A stretch of 47,360 bases of DNA from Muribaculaceae bacterium (GTDB lineage: Bacteria; Bacteroidota; Bacteroidia; Bacteroidales; Muribaculaceae): the NCBI GenBank assembly GCA_017964485.1, contig JAGCRW010000070.1, positions 1 to 47,360 on the forward strand, given 5' to 3'. Shown here in pieces: positions 17,219 through 24,974 of the stretch. The notes beneath the pieces are model-generated. The model worked only from the letters and a program-made list of their open reading frames with translations, was not told the origin of the DNA and made no database searches. Made by a program: the position numbers and the translations under genes. Each line of letters begins with the position of its first letter. Within the stretch, counting starts at the first letter, position 1.

Positions 17219-18252
17219 TTCTTTATTGTTATTGTGCCGTCATCGGCGATGTTGAGTTTATTGTCTTTGATATCTTCCTCGGTAAGCGAGCGAATGTCTT
17301 TCGCTACAGCATTGGTGGCATCGAAGCGTGGGCCCTTGTCGCGAGCCTGGATAAAGGAGTGAATCTTACCGTCAACAAACTTGCCGTCTTTGTCGAGACG
17401 AACCACCAGCAGAGGAGCATAGGCGGTTTGATAATGAAGTTTCATGCCGCGAGGAGTGGCGAAGTTGCCAAGACTATAGGCGATAAGATGGTCTTTGTAG
17501 AGCTCCATGGCGCGTGGCACGTGAGGACCGTGGCCGTAGACTATGTCGGCACCGCAGTCGATGCACAGGTGGGCAAACTTGCGCAGATTGCCGCGGTCGG
17601 CGCCACAGAAGTACTCGGTGCCATAAGGCAGGTGGCGCTGGTCAAGACCCTCGGAGCCGCCATGGAAGCACACTATCACGATGTCGCATTCCTGACGCAG
17701 TTTCTTGATGATGCGTTTCACGGTTGCGGTGTCTTGGGTGCGAAGCGTATAACTCTCGTGCCCAAAGGCGCAGAAGCCATATTTCACGCCATTAATCTCC
17801 TTGATGCTCGTCTCGCAGTCTTTTGTGCCTGCCACACCAATATTGTTGTCGGTCAACGTCTTGATGGTTGACTGAATCGCCACTGGATAGAAGTCGTTGA
17901 TGTGGTTATTGGCTATGCCCAAGAAGTCGTAGCCGGCATCGGCCAGCAGTTTCACGCTCTTGGTGGGCATCATAAACGAGAACGAGAGTCGCCCAGGGCG
18001 CTTGCGTGTTTTGCCTGTGTCGGCAAGTACGCCCTCAAGGTTTCCGCACGCCACATCGGCGCTCCTGATGATTGAGTCGCAGTCGATGAAAATGTCCTTA
18101 CCATCATTAGGCGGCATGTCATATTCGGGCTTAATCGAACCAGTCATAATGTCGCCATTCATCGCGATGGTAATGTATCCATCGTCTTGAGCATTAGCCA
18201 TTCCTAATGTAGCCACCATCACAGCAGCAATAAATAATCTATTGATTTTCAT
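17215..18252 (-). CDS. CapA-family secreted protein, paralogue 2
   Basis: The 345-residue product is the tandem relative of the gene just downstream and shares nearly every motif (ITIAMNGDIMTG, CGNLEGVLAD, IANNHINDFY, CFHGGSEG, YGHGPHVPRAM). It differs at the N-terminus: a standard signal peptide (ending GMANAQ) rather than a lipobox, so one copy should be soluble and the other lipid-anchored. Both share an EDIKDNKL-type C-terminal segment. The pair looks like a local duplication. The first copy follows the alcohol dehydrogenase gene across a heptad array. Confidence 0.87.
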   Translation of the reverse strand: MKINRLFIAAVMVATLGMANAQDDGYITIAMNGDIMTGSIKPEYDMPPNDGKDIFIDCDSIIRSADVACGNLEGVLADTGKTRKRPGRLSFSFMMPTKSVKLLADAGYDFLGIANNHINDFYPVAIQSTIKTLTDNNIGVAGTKDCETSIKEINGVKYGFCAFGHESYTLRTQDTATVKRIIKKLRQECDIVIVCFHGGSEGLDQRHLPYGTEYFCGADRGNLRKFAHLCIDCGADIVYGHGPHVPRAMELYKDHLIAYSLGNFATPRGMKLHYQTAYAPLLVVRLDKDGKFVDGKIHSFIQARDKGPRFDATNAVAKDIRSLTEEDIKDNKLNIADDGTITIKK

Positions 18253-18265
18253 ATCATTTATCCAA

Positions 18266-18321
18266 AGCAGTTGTCAGTTTTCAGTTCTCAACTATTAACT
18301 ATGAACTGTGAACTATTAACT
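18266..18321. repeat. Heptad array 5 (nTCAGTT to ATTAACT family)
   Basis: Eight units in register: AGCAGTT, GTCAGTT, TTCAGTT, CTCAACT, ATTAACT, ATGAACT, GTGAACT, ATTAACT. The TAG stop of the alcohol dehydrogenase (18322-18320, minus strand) is at the array edge. Confidence 0.8.
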
Positions 18322-19468
18322 ATTTATAGGCTTTAATATAAATCTCACGAATGTCGTCGGCAGTGTATTCACGTGGGGCGTTAGAGGGGCTGCCGCTCAT
18401 GATAGCCTCAAAACTCATGTCGTCGATGGCTGCCATATACTCGTTACGGTCGATGCCATACTCACGCATAGTGGGCACATTGAGCTTGTCGAGAAGTTTC
18501 TCCACCTCTTCAACAAACTTCTCGCTGGCGTCAATCTCATCTACCGACTGAATGCGCAGGTAAGTAGCAATGCGGGCGAGGTTGTGGCGAGCAGCCATTT
18601 CCATATCGTTAAGGCACACACTTAGCAGCATGGCGTTAGACGTGCCGTGAGGCACACCAAACTTCGCGCAAAGTGGGCGGCCCATGCCGTGAATAAGTGT
18701 CACGCCAGTGTTGTTGATGCAGATTCCTGCCTGCAAAGCCGCTATCGCCATCTCGCGGCGGGCATTGAAATTGCTGCCGTCACGATAGGCTTGAGGCAGA
18801 TAGCGCATAATGCGCTTGATGGCGCTCAGTGCCAAGGCGTCGGTCAGGGGTTGTGCGTTCACCGAGATAAACGCCTCGATGGCGTGAGTCAAAGCGTCGA
18901 GACCAGTAGCAGCGGTCACCGTCTTGGGGCAACCGTTGGAGAAGGTGTAGTCGAGCATCGCCATCTTGGGCAACAGCGAGTCGCCCAGGAGCAGCATCTT
19001 TGCGCCAGTGTTCTGGTCGGTGATGATAGTAAATTTCGTAACCTCTGAGCCCGAACCTGCAGTAGTGGGGATGCAAATGACTGGAGGCAGCACTGCATCG
19101 TCGATGCGCACGCCCTTGTAGTCGGCTATCGAGCCTTCGAGCACTGTCATCGCGGCTATTGCCTTTGCCGCATCGAGCGGGCTGCCACCACCCAAACCGA
19201 TGATGAAGTCGCAGCCGTTCTCGCGATAGGCTTCCACGCCATGCTCTATCATGCTCACCGTGGGCTCGCCCTCAATGTTGGTAATCACCGTATATTTCAC
19301 GCGGTCATTATCGAGCGTGCGCTCCAGGCTGGCAATCATCGTGGAGCGGGCAACATTAGGCCCAGTCACTATCAATGCGTGCTTTCCATAGAGGTTAAAA
19401 ACGTTCTCTACCGAGGCGACGATATTATCGCCCATCATTATCTTATCGGGAACTTTAAACTGATACAT
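18320..19468 (-). CDS. Iron-containing alcohol dehydrogenase family protein
   Basis: The 382-residue group III dehydrogenase has the NAD-binding GLGGGSPLDAAKA motif near residue 93, TTAGSGSEVT, and metal-site residues in GLDALTHAIEAF (Asp and His), LIHGMGRPLC (His) and FGVPHGTSNAM (His). By alignment with FucO-type HGMAHPLG, the non-ligand active-site His is Arg (GMGRP). I recall that change in a subfamily, so it is probably not a defect. It probably reduces an aldehyde with NADH during fermentation; the substrate is not evident. A promoter lies at 19493-19523. Confidence 0.88.
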   Translation of the reverse strand: MYQFKVPDKIMMGDNIVASVENVFNLYGKHALIVTGPNVARSTMIASLERTLDNDRVKYTVITNIEGEPTVSMIEHGVEAYRENGCDFIIGLGGGSPLDAAKAIAAMTVLEGSIADYKGVRIDDAVLPPVICIPTTAGSGSEVTKFTIITDQNTGAKMLLLGDSLLPKMAMLDYTFSNGCPKTVTAATGLDALTHAIEAFISVNAQPLTDALALSAIKRIMRYLPQAYRDGSNFNARREMAIAALQAGICINNTGVTLIHGMGRPLCAKFGVPHGTSNAMLLSVCLNDMEMAARHNLARIATYLRIQSVDEIDASEKFVEEVEKLLDKLNVPTMREYGIDRNEYMAAIDDMSFEAIMSGSPSNAPREYTADDIREIYIKAYK

Positions 19469-19492
19469 ATTTCTTTATTTATTTTCTTTGTG

Positions 19493-19523
19493 CAAAAATA
19501 CAGAAAAACTTTCACATTACACA
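19493..19523 (-). promoter_or_regulatory. Probable promoter of the alcohol dehydrogenase operon
   Basis: On the minus strand TATTTTTG (19500-19493) with a weak -33 TGTG (19523-19520) 19 nt upstream. Confidence 0.5.
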
Positions 19524-19580
19524 CGATAATGCAAAAGTTTTATATAACATTGACATTTTTAATGCTATTCTTCCCGGCAA

Positions 19581-20090
19581 CTAATAGTTGCTAATAACGT
19601 AACCTCCATTGACCGTGGGGTGCACTCTATACATGTTCAGGCCCACTTTACGGTCCATTGCCATGCCACTGATGGGTCCGCCAGAACCTAGCAGCACGTT
19701 GTAGCGCGACTGGCATTTAGGGCACACCGCCTCGAGGTTTGACTCGTCGATGGTTATCGTAACCTCGGCTTTATGCTCCACCGGGCACGCCATGTCGAAG
19801 GCCAGCGGAACGGGCCCGCCAGATGTCATGTCCTGCCCCATAAACAGCAACACTCCGCCAAAGCCTGTGTAGGTGTTGACGTTGTAGGGGAAATTCGACG
19901 GAATGCCCTTCATGCGGTTGAAGTAGCGGTAATCGCCAAGAGCATGCACGCCATAGGTGTTCCACTTGCCATACTCGCCCAAGTCGATATGCACCGAGAA
20001 GCCCTTAAGCGACTCATTATTAATCTTGTCGCATCCTGCAAAGCCAACGCTCACCAGCACCAGCAGCAGTATGTATCTTATCTTCATCAT
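19581..20090 (-). CDS. Rieske-like lipoprotein
   Basis: The 169-residue protein has a lipoprotein signal (VGFAGCDK, Cys 20), so it is membrane-anchored outside the cytoplasm. The C-terminal half looks like a Rieske domain: ACPVEH, 16 residues, CPKCQSRYNVL, then GGPISGMA, which matches the usual SRFDL...GPA ending. However, the ligand pattern is C-x3-H...C-x2-C rather than C-x-H...C-x2-H, so a 2Fe-2S cluster is uncertain; a different metal site or a lost cluster is possible. Similar proteins are widespread in Bacteroidales, from memory. It is probably monocistronic. Confidence 0.65.
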   Translation of the reverse strand: MMKIRYILLLVLVSVGFAGCDKINNESLKGFSVHIDLGEYGKWNTYGVHALGDYRYFNRMKGIPSNFPYNVNTYTGFGGVLLFMGQDMTSGGPVPLAFDMACPVEHKAEVTITIDESNLEAVCPKCQSRYNVLLGSGGPISGMAMDRKVGLNMYRVHPTVNGGYVISNY

Positions 20091-20151
20091 ATATTCTATA
20101 AACGAGAAACCTCAGCGATTATTTCAAACACACAAAATATGCAAAACTAAA

Positions 20152-20235
20152 AAACAACTGAATAATCTGATTAATCTGAAATAAATAAAATTGTAATCTA
20201 TTGAAAATCAGAAAACTCAGACAATTCAGTTGTTT
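20152..20235. repeat. 84-nt A+T-rich element with 12-bp perfect terminal inverted repeats
   Basis: AAACAACTGAAT (20152-20163) and ATTCAGTTGTTT (20224-20235) are perfect reverse complements. Shorter CTGATT/AATCAG arms lie inside. It sits between the PAP2-VanX gene and the Rieske-like gene and could fold as a long imperfect hairpin. Confidence 0.6.
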
Positions 20236-20312
20236 ATAATTTGAGTGGAGTAATGTTACGGCACTTAGTTGTCTCAACTCTCCCCTCTAAACACTAAACT
20301 GCGCGCAGCGCA

Positions 20313-21719
20313 TTACCTAAGCGGGAATGTGAAATAGGTGTTGGGGAAGGGCTCGTTCTTGAGGGTGAAATGCCACCACTCGGTGTCGAGGGGCTTGAAG
20401 CCGTGGCGGAGCATTGCCTGACGCAATATCATGCGGTTGTGGAACTGCTCGGCAGTAATCGAGCGCCCTGCTTGCGACTTGCCGCCTGTATACCTACCTG
20501 TCTCGGGGTTGCCGCAGAAGTCTGGGTGACTCTCCACGCCAAACCAGTCGAAGGTGCAGCCCATATCCACTTCCTTCTCGGTATTCATGTCGAAGAGCGT
20601 GAGGTCAACTGTAGAGCCACGAGTATGGCCGCTCTTGCGGGCGATATAGTCGGGAATGAGCACATTCTTATTGAGTTCGGGGTAGAAATACTGCTTCATC
20701 TCGGTAGCGTTCAGGTCTTGTGCCCAGCGCATGAAGTGGTCAACGGCACGCTGAGGGCGGTAGGCGTCAAAAATCTTGAGACGGTAGCCTTGAGCCTTGA
20801 GGTCGTCGCTCACAGCCTTCAGTGCAGTAGCCGCCTCGCGAGTGAGCATCGCAGTGGGAGCAAAATAACCGTCGATGCGCTCGCCCACGAAGTTGTAGGT
20901 AGTGTGATAGCGAATCTCAAGAATAGCATCTGGTATCACGTCGGTGATATGCACAAAGTCACTGCAATCGTCAGTAGCAACGGCAGCACCGCTCAGGCGG
21001 TTAAACTCAGCCTTGGCCTTCGCCATCTGCTCGCAGAACACGGGGCTGTTGTGCAGCTGCGAGAAACCAATGCTCGCTGCCACGCGTGAGGCGTCAACGT
21101 CGCTCTGCCAGTGCGCTCCCACTATCACTCGGCTCTCGCCATAGGCCCACGCACGCGCAAAGATATCGTTGGCTTTTGCGGGGTTTATCTCGGCGAGGAG
21201 CATAGCGGCAGCCCATGAGCGTGCTGTGTGTCCCGAAGGATAAGAGCCCTCACGGCCAAGCTCTTCCTCGTCTTCCTCGGCACCATAGGTGAGAATGTGC
21301 TCTTTGAAGCGCACAAACGGGCGTTTGCGCATAAAGAATTTCTTGGGAGCCACGCGCATCTGGTCGGTGGTGGTGAGACTGGTCACCATCAGGTCCCAAA
21401 TCTCAGGTGTCTCGGCCTTTGAGATGTGCATGCCAAAAGGCTCACTGAAGATTTCCAGCAAAGGCTCATAGCCCCACACAGCATCACGACGTGCCATAGA
21501 AGCGCGCTCAGCGTCAAGACGCTGTGTCTTGCCCCAGAAATAACGCATTACATCGTGAGAGAAGGTAATGCTTGTTGTATCGGGAGGCGCCGGCAAGCAC
21601 TTGATAAGGTCGGGCAACTGGTCAACAGTGAAATATGGCACTACTTCTTGAGACTGAGCCGAAACTGAGCCTCCAAAAAGCATCAAAGACGCTAGTAATA
21701 ATAATTTCAAAGATTTCAT
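20313..21719 (-). CDS. PAP2 phosphatase fused to VanX-like D-Ala-D-Ala dipeptidase
   Basis: The 468-residue secreted protein (signal 1-21, ending VSAQ) contains two enzymes. Residues ~25-235 carry the complete class A acid phosphatase/PAP2 signature: K-x6-RP (KFFMRKRP), SYPSGHTA and SR-x5-H-x3-D (SRVIVGAHWQSD). Residues ~250-468 form an M15 VanX/DdpX dipeptidase with FDAYRPQ, the zinc motif SGHTRGSTVD and the catalytic EWWHF. VanX cuts free D-Ala-D-Ala; PAP2 enzymes remove phosphate, some from lipid pyrophosphates. Both halves keep their key residues, so both are likely active. A periplasmic role in peptidoglycan-derived substrate turnover is inferred from the pairing. Confidence 0.87.
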   Translation of the reverse strand: MKSLKLLLLASLMLFGGSVSAQSQEVVPYFTVDQLPDLIKCLPAPPDTTSITFSHDVMRYFWGKTQRLDAERASMARRDAVWGYEPLLEIFSEPFGMHISKAETPEIWDLMVTSLTTTDQMRVAPKKFFMRKRPFVRFKEHILTYGAEEDEEELGREGSYPSGHTARSWAAAMLLAEINPAKANDIFARAWAYGESRVIVGAHWQSDVDASRVAASIGFSQLHNSPVFCEQMAKAKAEFNRLSGAAVATDDCSDFVHITDVIPDAILEIRYHTTYNFVGERIDGYFAPTAMLTREAATALKAVSDDLKAQGYRLKIFDAYRPQRAVDHFMRWAQDLNATEMKQYFYPELNKNVLIPDYIARKSGHTRGSTVDLTLFDMNTEKEVDMGCTFDWFGVESHPDFCGNPETGRYTGGKSQAGRSITAEQFHNRMILRQAMLRHGFKPLDTEWWHFTLKNEPFPNTYFTFPLR

Positions 21720-21732
21720 ATAAAAAGAATAT

Positions 21733-21779
21733 CAAAAAAGGCCGCAATCGCGTTTGCTAAGCGTGATTTGCAGCCTTTA
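21733..21779 (-). terminator. Intrinsic terminator after mdh
   Basis: On the minus strand, imperfect arms AAGGCTGCAAATCACG and CGCGATTGCGGCCTT precede TTTTTT. Confidence 0.75.
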
Positions 21780-21796
21780 TAAATTAATTTGACAAA

Positions 21797-22789
21797 TTAC
21801 AAATTGGGGTTGATCTTGGTCCACTCGCTGATGGGAGGAACGATATTGAGGGTCACGAGCTCATCGCGCATGTGGCACAGGTGCTCATAGCTAGCGTCAA
21901 GCTTGGCGTTCTCATAGGGAGTTCCTTCAGGAACACGGAACGAGCAGCCGTTCTCGTCGAGGGTGGTGTCCATCGCCATCATGATGTTGTTGTACTTGCC
22001 GTTCTTAACATAGGTGCCAACTGGCCAACGGAAAGGCTCGCCGCCCATTGCCGAGCGAATCATCTCAACCGAGAGGTAGGCAGGGCTCTGGAATGAACTG
22101 CGACCGCGAAGCTCAATGATCTTGGCTCCACCCTTAGTAACGTCAAGCTTCATTTGTTCCCACTCATCACCAGGAAATTCGGGAGTGCCGATGATGTCGG
22201 TCAGTGGCTTGCCATCGATTTTCACATGCGAGCCAAACACTGCCATCTGTTCACCATGGCCGCCATAGGTAGCGCAGCCAGTAACCTTGCTCTGCATCAC
22301 ATTGAACTTCTTGGCGAGAGCGCTCTGCAGACGAGTGCTGTCGAGGCCAGCGAGAGTAGTCACCTGATTGGGTTTCAAGCCGCTATAGAGCAGAGTCACG
22401 AGACCTGTAAGGTCGGCAGGGTTGAAGATAATCACCACGTGCTTGCAGTCGGGGCAATAACGCTTGATGTCCTCACCCAGGCTGCGTGCTATCTCGCAGT
22501 TGCCCTTGAGCAGGTCCTCGCGTGTCATGCCAGCCTTGCGTGGCGCGCCACCGCTAGAGATGATGTATTTAGCATTGGTGAAAGCCTCTTTTGGATCGGT
22601 GGTAGCAGTGATTTTCACGTCGCCAAAACCGCTTTGGCGCATTTCCTCGGCCACGCCTTCGGGCGAGAACACGTCATAAAGGCAAATGTCGTTAGTCAAG
22701 CCCATCATGAGGGCAGTTTGAACCATGTTTGAGCCAATCATTCCGGCAGCGCCGACGATTGTAAGTTTGTCGTTAGTCAAAAAAGCCAT
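21797..22789 (-). CDS. mdh: Malate dehydrogenase
   Basis: Cytosolic NAD-dependent malate/oxaloacetate conversion, used reductively in succinate-forming anaerobes together with the sdh/frd genes at 37-40.5 kb. The 330-residue protein has the Rossmann motif IVGAAGMIGSN near residue 11, the NAD-site YIISSGGAPRK, catalytic-loop residues in LAGLDSTRLQS and the active-site His in ATYGGHGEQM. The length is normal for the Bacteroidota type. It is monocistronic, with a perfect promoter upstream (22858-22888) and a terminator. Confidence 0.94.
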   Translation of the reverse strand: MAFLTNDKLTIVGAAGMIGSNMVQTALMMGLTNDICLYDVFSPEGVAEEMRQSGFGDVKITATTDPKEAFTNAKYIISSGGAPRKAGMTREDLLKGNCEIARSLGEDIKRYCPDCKHVVIIFNPADLTGLVTLLYSGLKPNQVTTLAGLDSTRLQSALAKKFNVMQSKVTGCATYGGHGEQMAVFGSHVKIDGKPLTDIIGTPEFPGDEWEQMKLDVTKGGAKIIELRGRSSFQSPAYLSVEMIRSAMGGEPFRWPVGTYVKNGKYNNIMMAMDTTLDENGCSFRVPEGTPYENAKLDASYEHLCHMRDELVTLNIVPPISEWTKINPNL

Positions 22790-22857
22790 AACTTGTAAAA
22801 TTTGATATTTTGTTTATTAATATTTCCTGATTATATATATAACGTGATTTTCACCCA

Positions 22858-22888
22858 CAAAATTACACAATAAAAAACACACAGCAAA
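22858..22888 (-). promoter_or_regulatory. Promoter of mdh
   Basis: Perfect TTTG (22888-22885), 19 nt, TAATTTTG (22865-22858) on the minus strand. Confidence 0.82.
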
Positions 22889-22936
22889 CTAAAAACGGAA
22901 TTATAATCATTAAATATATTTAAAGGAGTGTTTTAA

Positions 22937-23569
22937 TCAAAACTTGTAGATGATTTGCAGCGAGTCGTTGCGGGCGATGTCGTTGGGGAAGATGATGATG
23001 TTCTTGGTGTTAAGGTCATTCATTCGGGTGACATGTTGCAAGATGTTGACGTCGGCGCTGGAATAGGCTACGGCGATGAGTTGGGTGCAATAGAGGCGTG
23101 TAGTGTCAACCCAGCTATAGTTGTAGTCAAAGGGCACACCTTGCTTGGCATAGTGGGCCGCTTGCTGTGCGGCTTTGCTGGCGGTGGCACCATCGCACCC
23201 CTTTAGGCGCATAATGGCTCCATGCTCAGCGCGTGTAGAAAGGAAGAACGTATCAATGGGTTCGATTTTCACCCTGTCGATGCCGTCGTCGCTCTCTCCT
23301 GGCACAGCATGCACCACTTTCCACTTGCCGTTATCGCCAATAACGATTCCCACATGGGAATACCGCCCTCCTGCGCTGTCGAGCTGAAGCACCGCCTCAC
23401 TCTCGGGGCCGATACCCTCGCGGAACACCAGATCGCCATCGCGCAGCGAGTCGAGCGGCAGGTCATCGCGCACCTTGCCGTCTTCTTCAACAACATGATG
23501 ACATGCCGTCATCGCCATCATGGCGACAACTATCATCAGCAGTGCTCTATGGCACCATGCTCTGCTCAT
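22937..23569 (-). CDS. YiiX-like permuted papain-fold amidase, lipoprotein
   Basis: The start at 23569 gives 210 residues with a lipobox (MTACHH); the longer frame would overlap the upstream gene. The permuted NlpC/P60 (DUF830/YiiX) motifs are GDLVFREG, the catalytic His in RYSHVGIVIG, and the catalytic Cys late in the protein (TRLYCTQLIAVAY). Such enzymes hydrolyse amide or ester bonds of peptides or lipids; the substrate is unknown. It starts 13 nt after the stop of the small membrane protein gene, with which it must share a transcript. Confidence 0.82.
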   Translation of the reverse strand: MSRAWCHRALLMIVVAMMAMTACHHVVEEDGKVRDDLPLDSLRDGDLVFREGIGPESEAVLQLDSAGGRYSHVGIVIGDNGKWKVVHAVPGESDDGIDRVKIEPIDTFFLSTRAEHGAIMRLKGCDGATASKAAQQAAHYAKQGVPFDYNYSWVDTTRLYCTQLIAVAYSSADVNILQHVTRMNDLNTKNIIIFPNDIARNDSLQIIYKF

Positions 23570-23582
23570 TATAAAGATCGAA

Positions 23583-24044
23583 TTATTGCGCGGCTTGTTG
23601 CTTGCCTGCTTCGGCAGTGCGCTGCTCATTCTTGCGGTGAGCCTCAAGAATTGCTTGCATCAGCTCTTGCTCATCAACAATCGACACCTTGTTGAAAACG
23701 CCTGTGGTGACTTTTTTCTTGTAAAGGAAAGCGCCGTTGTCATCTTTGGTATAGATATATCCTACCGACCACAATGTGTTGTCCTCCACCATAAAGCGTG
23801 GTGCGACCTCTTTCCTTAAGATATCGACACCCGAACCGTTGCACACGTAGTTGATATACTGATCACGCTCGGCCTCGGTGAGGTTGAGTTTATTCACGTC
23901 ATACTTATTCACCACCTGAGCAAGCACTTTCTTGTGGTCTTCTTTACTAGGGTTGGTCCAAGTCATTATAAGTGCAACTGCAACAACAAATAATGTTATC
24001 AAACCCAGCGTTATCTTGATTATGTTTTTGGTCCTTCGTGTCAT
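23583..24044 (-). CDS. Membrane-anchored protein of unknown function
   Basis: The 153-residue product has one N-terminal transmembrane helix (about residues 9-29) after a basic start, so the ~120-residue body should face the periplasm. The body contains KLNLTEAERDQYINYVCNG and a beta-rich middle (VEDNTLWSVGYIYTK), ending in a charged helix rich in Glu, Lys and Gln. I do not recognise the family. It is the first gene of a pair with the YiiX-like amidase and has a good promoter. Confidence 0.72.
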   Translation of the reverse strand: MTRRTKNIIKITLGLITLFVVAVALIMTWTNPSKEDHKKVLAQVVNKYDVNKLNLTEAERDQYINYVCNGSGVDILRKEVAPRFMVEDNTLWSVGYIYTKDDNGAFLYKKKVTTGVFNKVSIVDEQELMQAILEAHRKNEQRTAEAGKQQAAQ

Positions 24045-24073
24045 AGTTTCTTAGTGTTTTTGTTATGAGCTCA

Positions 24074-24105
24074 CAAAGATAGGTATTTTTTGACAACTGT
24101 GCAAG
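24074..24105 (-). promoter_or_regulatory. Promoter of the membrane protein/YiiX pair
   Basis: CTTG (24105-24102), 20 nt, TATCTTTG (24081-24074) on the minus strand. Confidence 0.7.
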
Positions 24106-24113
24106 TTTGACCC

Positions 24114-24163
24114 AAAAAAGCCACCCAAAAGCTGTCGCTTCCGACTGCTCTGAGTGGCAATTA
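24114..24163 (-). terminator. Probable terminator after hsp20
   Basis: On the minus strand GCCACTC...GGGTGGC closes an imperfect hairpin and is followed by TTTTTTGGG. Confidence 0.6.
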
Positions 24164-24222
24164 TAATAGTTTGAGGGAAGATTTGAGAGTCATTCACGAT
24201 TCTCATTCCCTGATTCCCGAAC

Positions 24223-24654
24223 TTACTGAATCTCAATCAGTGTACGCTCCTTCTTAATATCCTGAGGTTGGAGTTTGGGAAGAACAACCTTCAGAACTCC
24301 GTTCTCAACAGTGGCGCTGATGGTGTCGCGGTTCACGTCGTCGGGGAGGAGCAGGGTCTGATGGAACTTGGTGTAAGAGAACTCGCGGCGCAGGTAGTGA
24401 CCGCAGTCTTTGTTCTCCTCGCATTTCTCAACTTTCTTGTCAAGCTCTACCACCAAGTTGCGATCCTCGTCAAGGCTCACCTTGAAGTCCTCTTTTGTCA
24501 TGCCTGGAGCTGCAAGCTCAACGTCATACTCATCCTTCTTCTCAATCACATTGATGGCTGGTGCTGTAGTACATGCCTTGGGCATGAAATCGGTGTCGAA
24601 GAAGTCGTTGAAAACATCGGGTAACCAGTTGGAATTTCTACGTGCTAGTAACAT
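24223..24654 (-). CDS. Small heat-shock protein (Hsp20/alpha-crystallin)
   Basis: This cytosolic holdase chaperone has 143 residues: a short N-terminal arm (NWLPDVFNDFFD), the alpha-crystallin domain (about 35-135; YDVELAAPGMTKEDFKVSLD, then VENGVLKVVLPK) and the C-terminal I-x-I-type tail (LIEI). Unusually for this phylum, the start is preceded by a strong Shine-Dalgarno-like AGGAG about 9 nt upstream. No TAnnTTTG promoter is seen; two inverted repeats further upstream may carry the control. Confidence 0.93.
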   Translation of the reverse strand: MLLARRNSNWLPDVFNDFFDTDFMPKACTTAPAINVIEKKDEYDVELAAPGMTKEDFKVSLDEDRNLVVELDKKVEKCEENKDCGHYLRREFSYTKFHQTLLLPDDVNRDTISATVENGVLKVVLPKLQPQDIKKERTLIEIQ

Positions 24655-24792
24655 AATTTTATCTCCTATAATTTTAAGTTATTAATATTTTATCGTTTCT
24701 GGGCCTTGATCGCGGTATATCTTGTATCCCACACGCAGGCTCACTCCTATAGTTTGCAAACACAATGCCAACAGAAAAAGCCATCAATTAGC

Positions 24793-24864
24793 CTGCAATA
24801 TTGACATATAATAAGACAATATTGCAGATTCAATAATCATAAATGTGCCATATTGTCATTTATG
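24793..24864. promoter_or_regulatory. Two adjacent inverted repeats upstream of hsp20
   Basis: CTGCAATATTG (24793-24803) and CAATATTGCAG (24817-24827) are perfect 11-bp arms 13 nt apart. CATAAATG (24838-24845) and CATTTATG (24857-24864) are perfect 8-bp arms 11 nt apart. They could be operators of the heat-shock gene. They are not the CIRCE sequence. Confidence 0.5.
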
Positions 24865-24898
24865 CACTTCGCGACAACCACACAATCTTGCCCTAAAA

Positions 24899-24933
24899 AC
24901 TCTAAACTCTAAACCTTAAACTCTAAACTTATT
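24899..24933. repeat. Heptad array 6 (ACTCTAA family)
   Basis: Five units in register: ACTCTAA, ACTCTAA, ACCTTAA, ACTCTAA, ACTTATT. This is one of the few arrays not touching a stop codon. Confidence 0.75.
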
Positions 24934-24942
24934 ATAAAATAA

Positions 24943-24974
24943 TGTGTGTAATTAAAAATAAATTACTATTTTTG
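24943..24974 (+). promoter_or_regulatory. Probable PBP1A promoter
   Basis: TATTTTTG (24967-24974) with a weak -33 TGTG (24943-24946) 20 nt upstream. The leader is about 75 nt. Confidence 0.5.

Noticed and set aside
16121-18252. Poly-gamma-glutamate capsule operon
   Set aside because: Only CapA-type genes are present; no CapB ligase or CapC is near.
18320-19468. Inactive alcohol dehydrogenase because of His to Arg in HGMGRP
   Set aside because: The metal ligands remain and the GMxRP form is one I recall from a subfamily, so loss of function is not supported.
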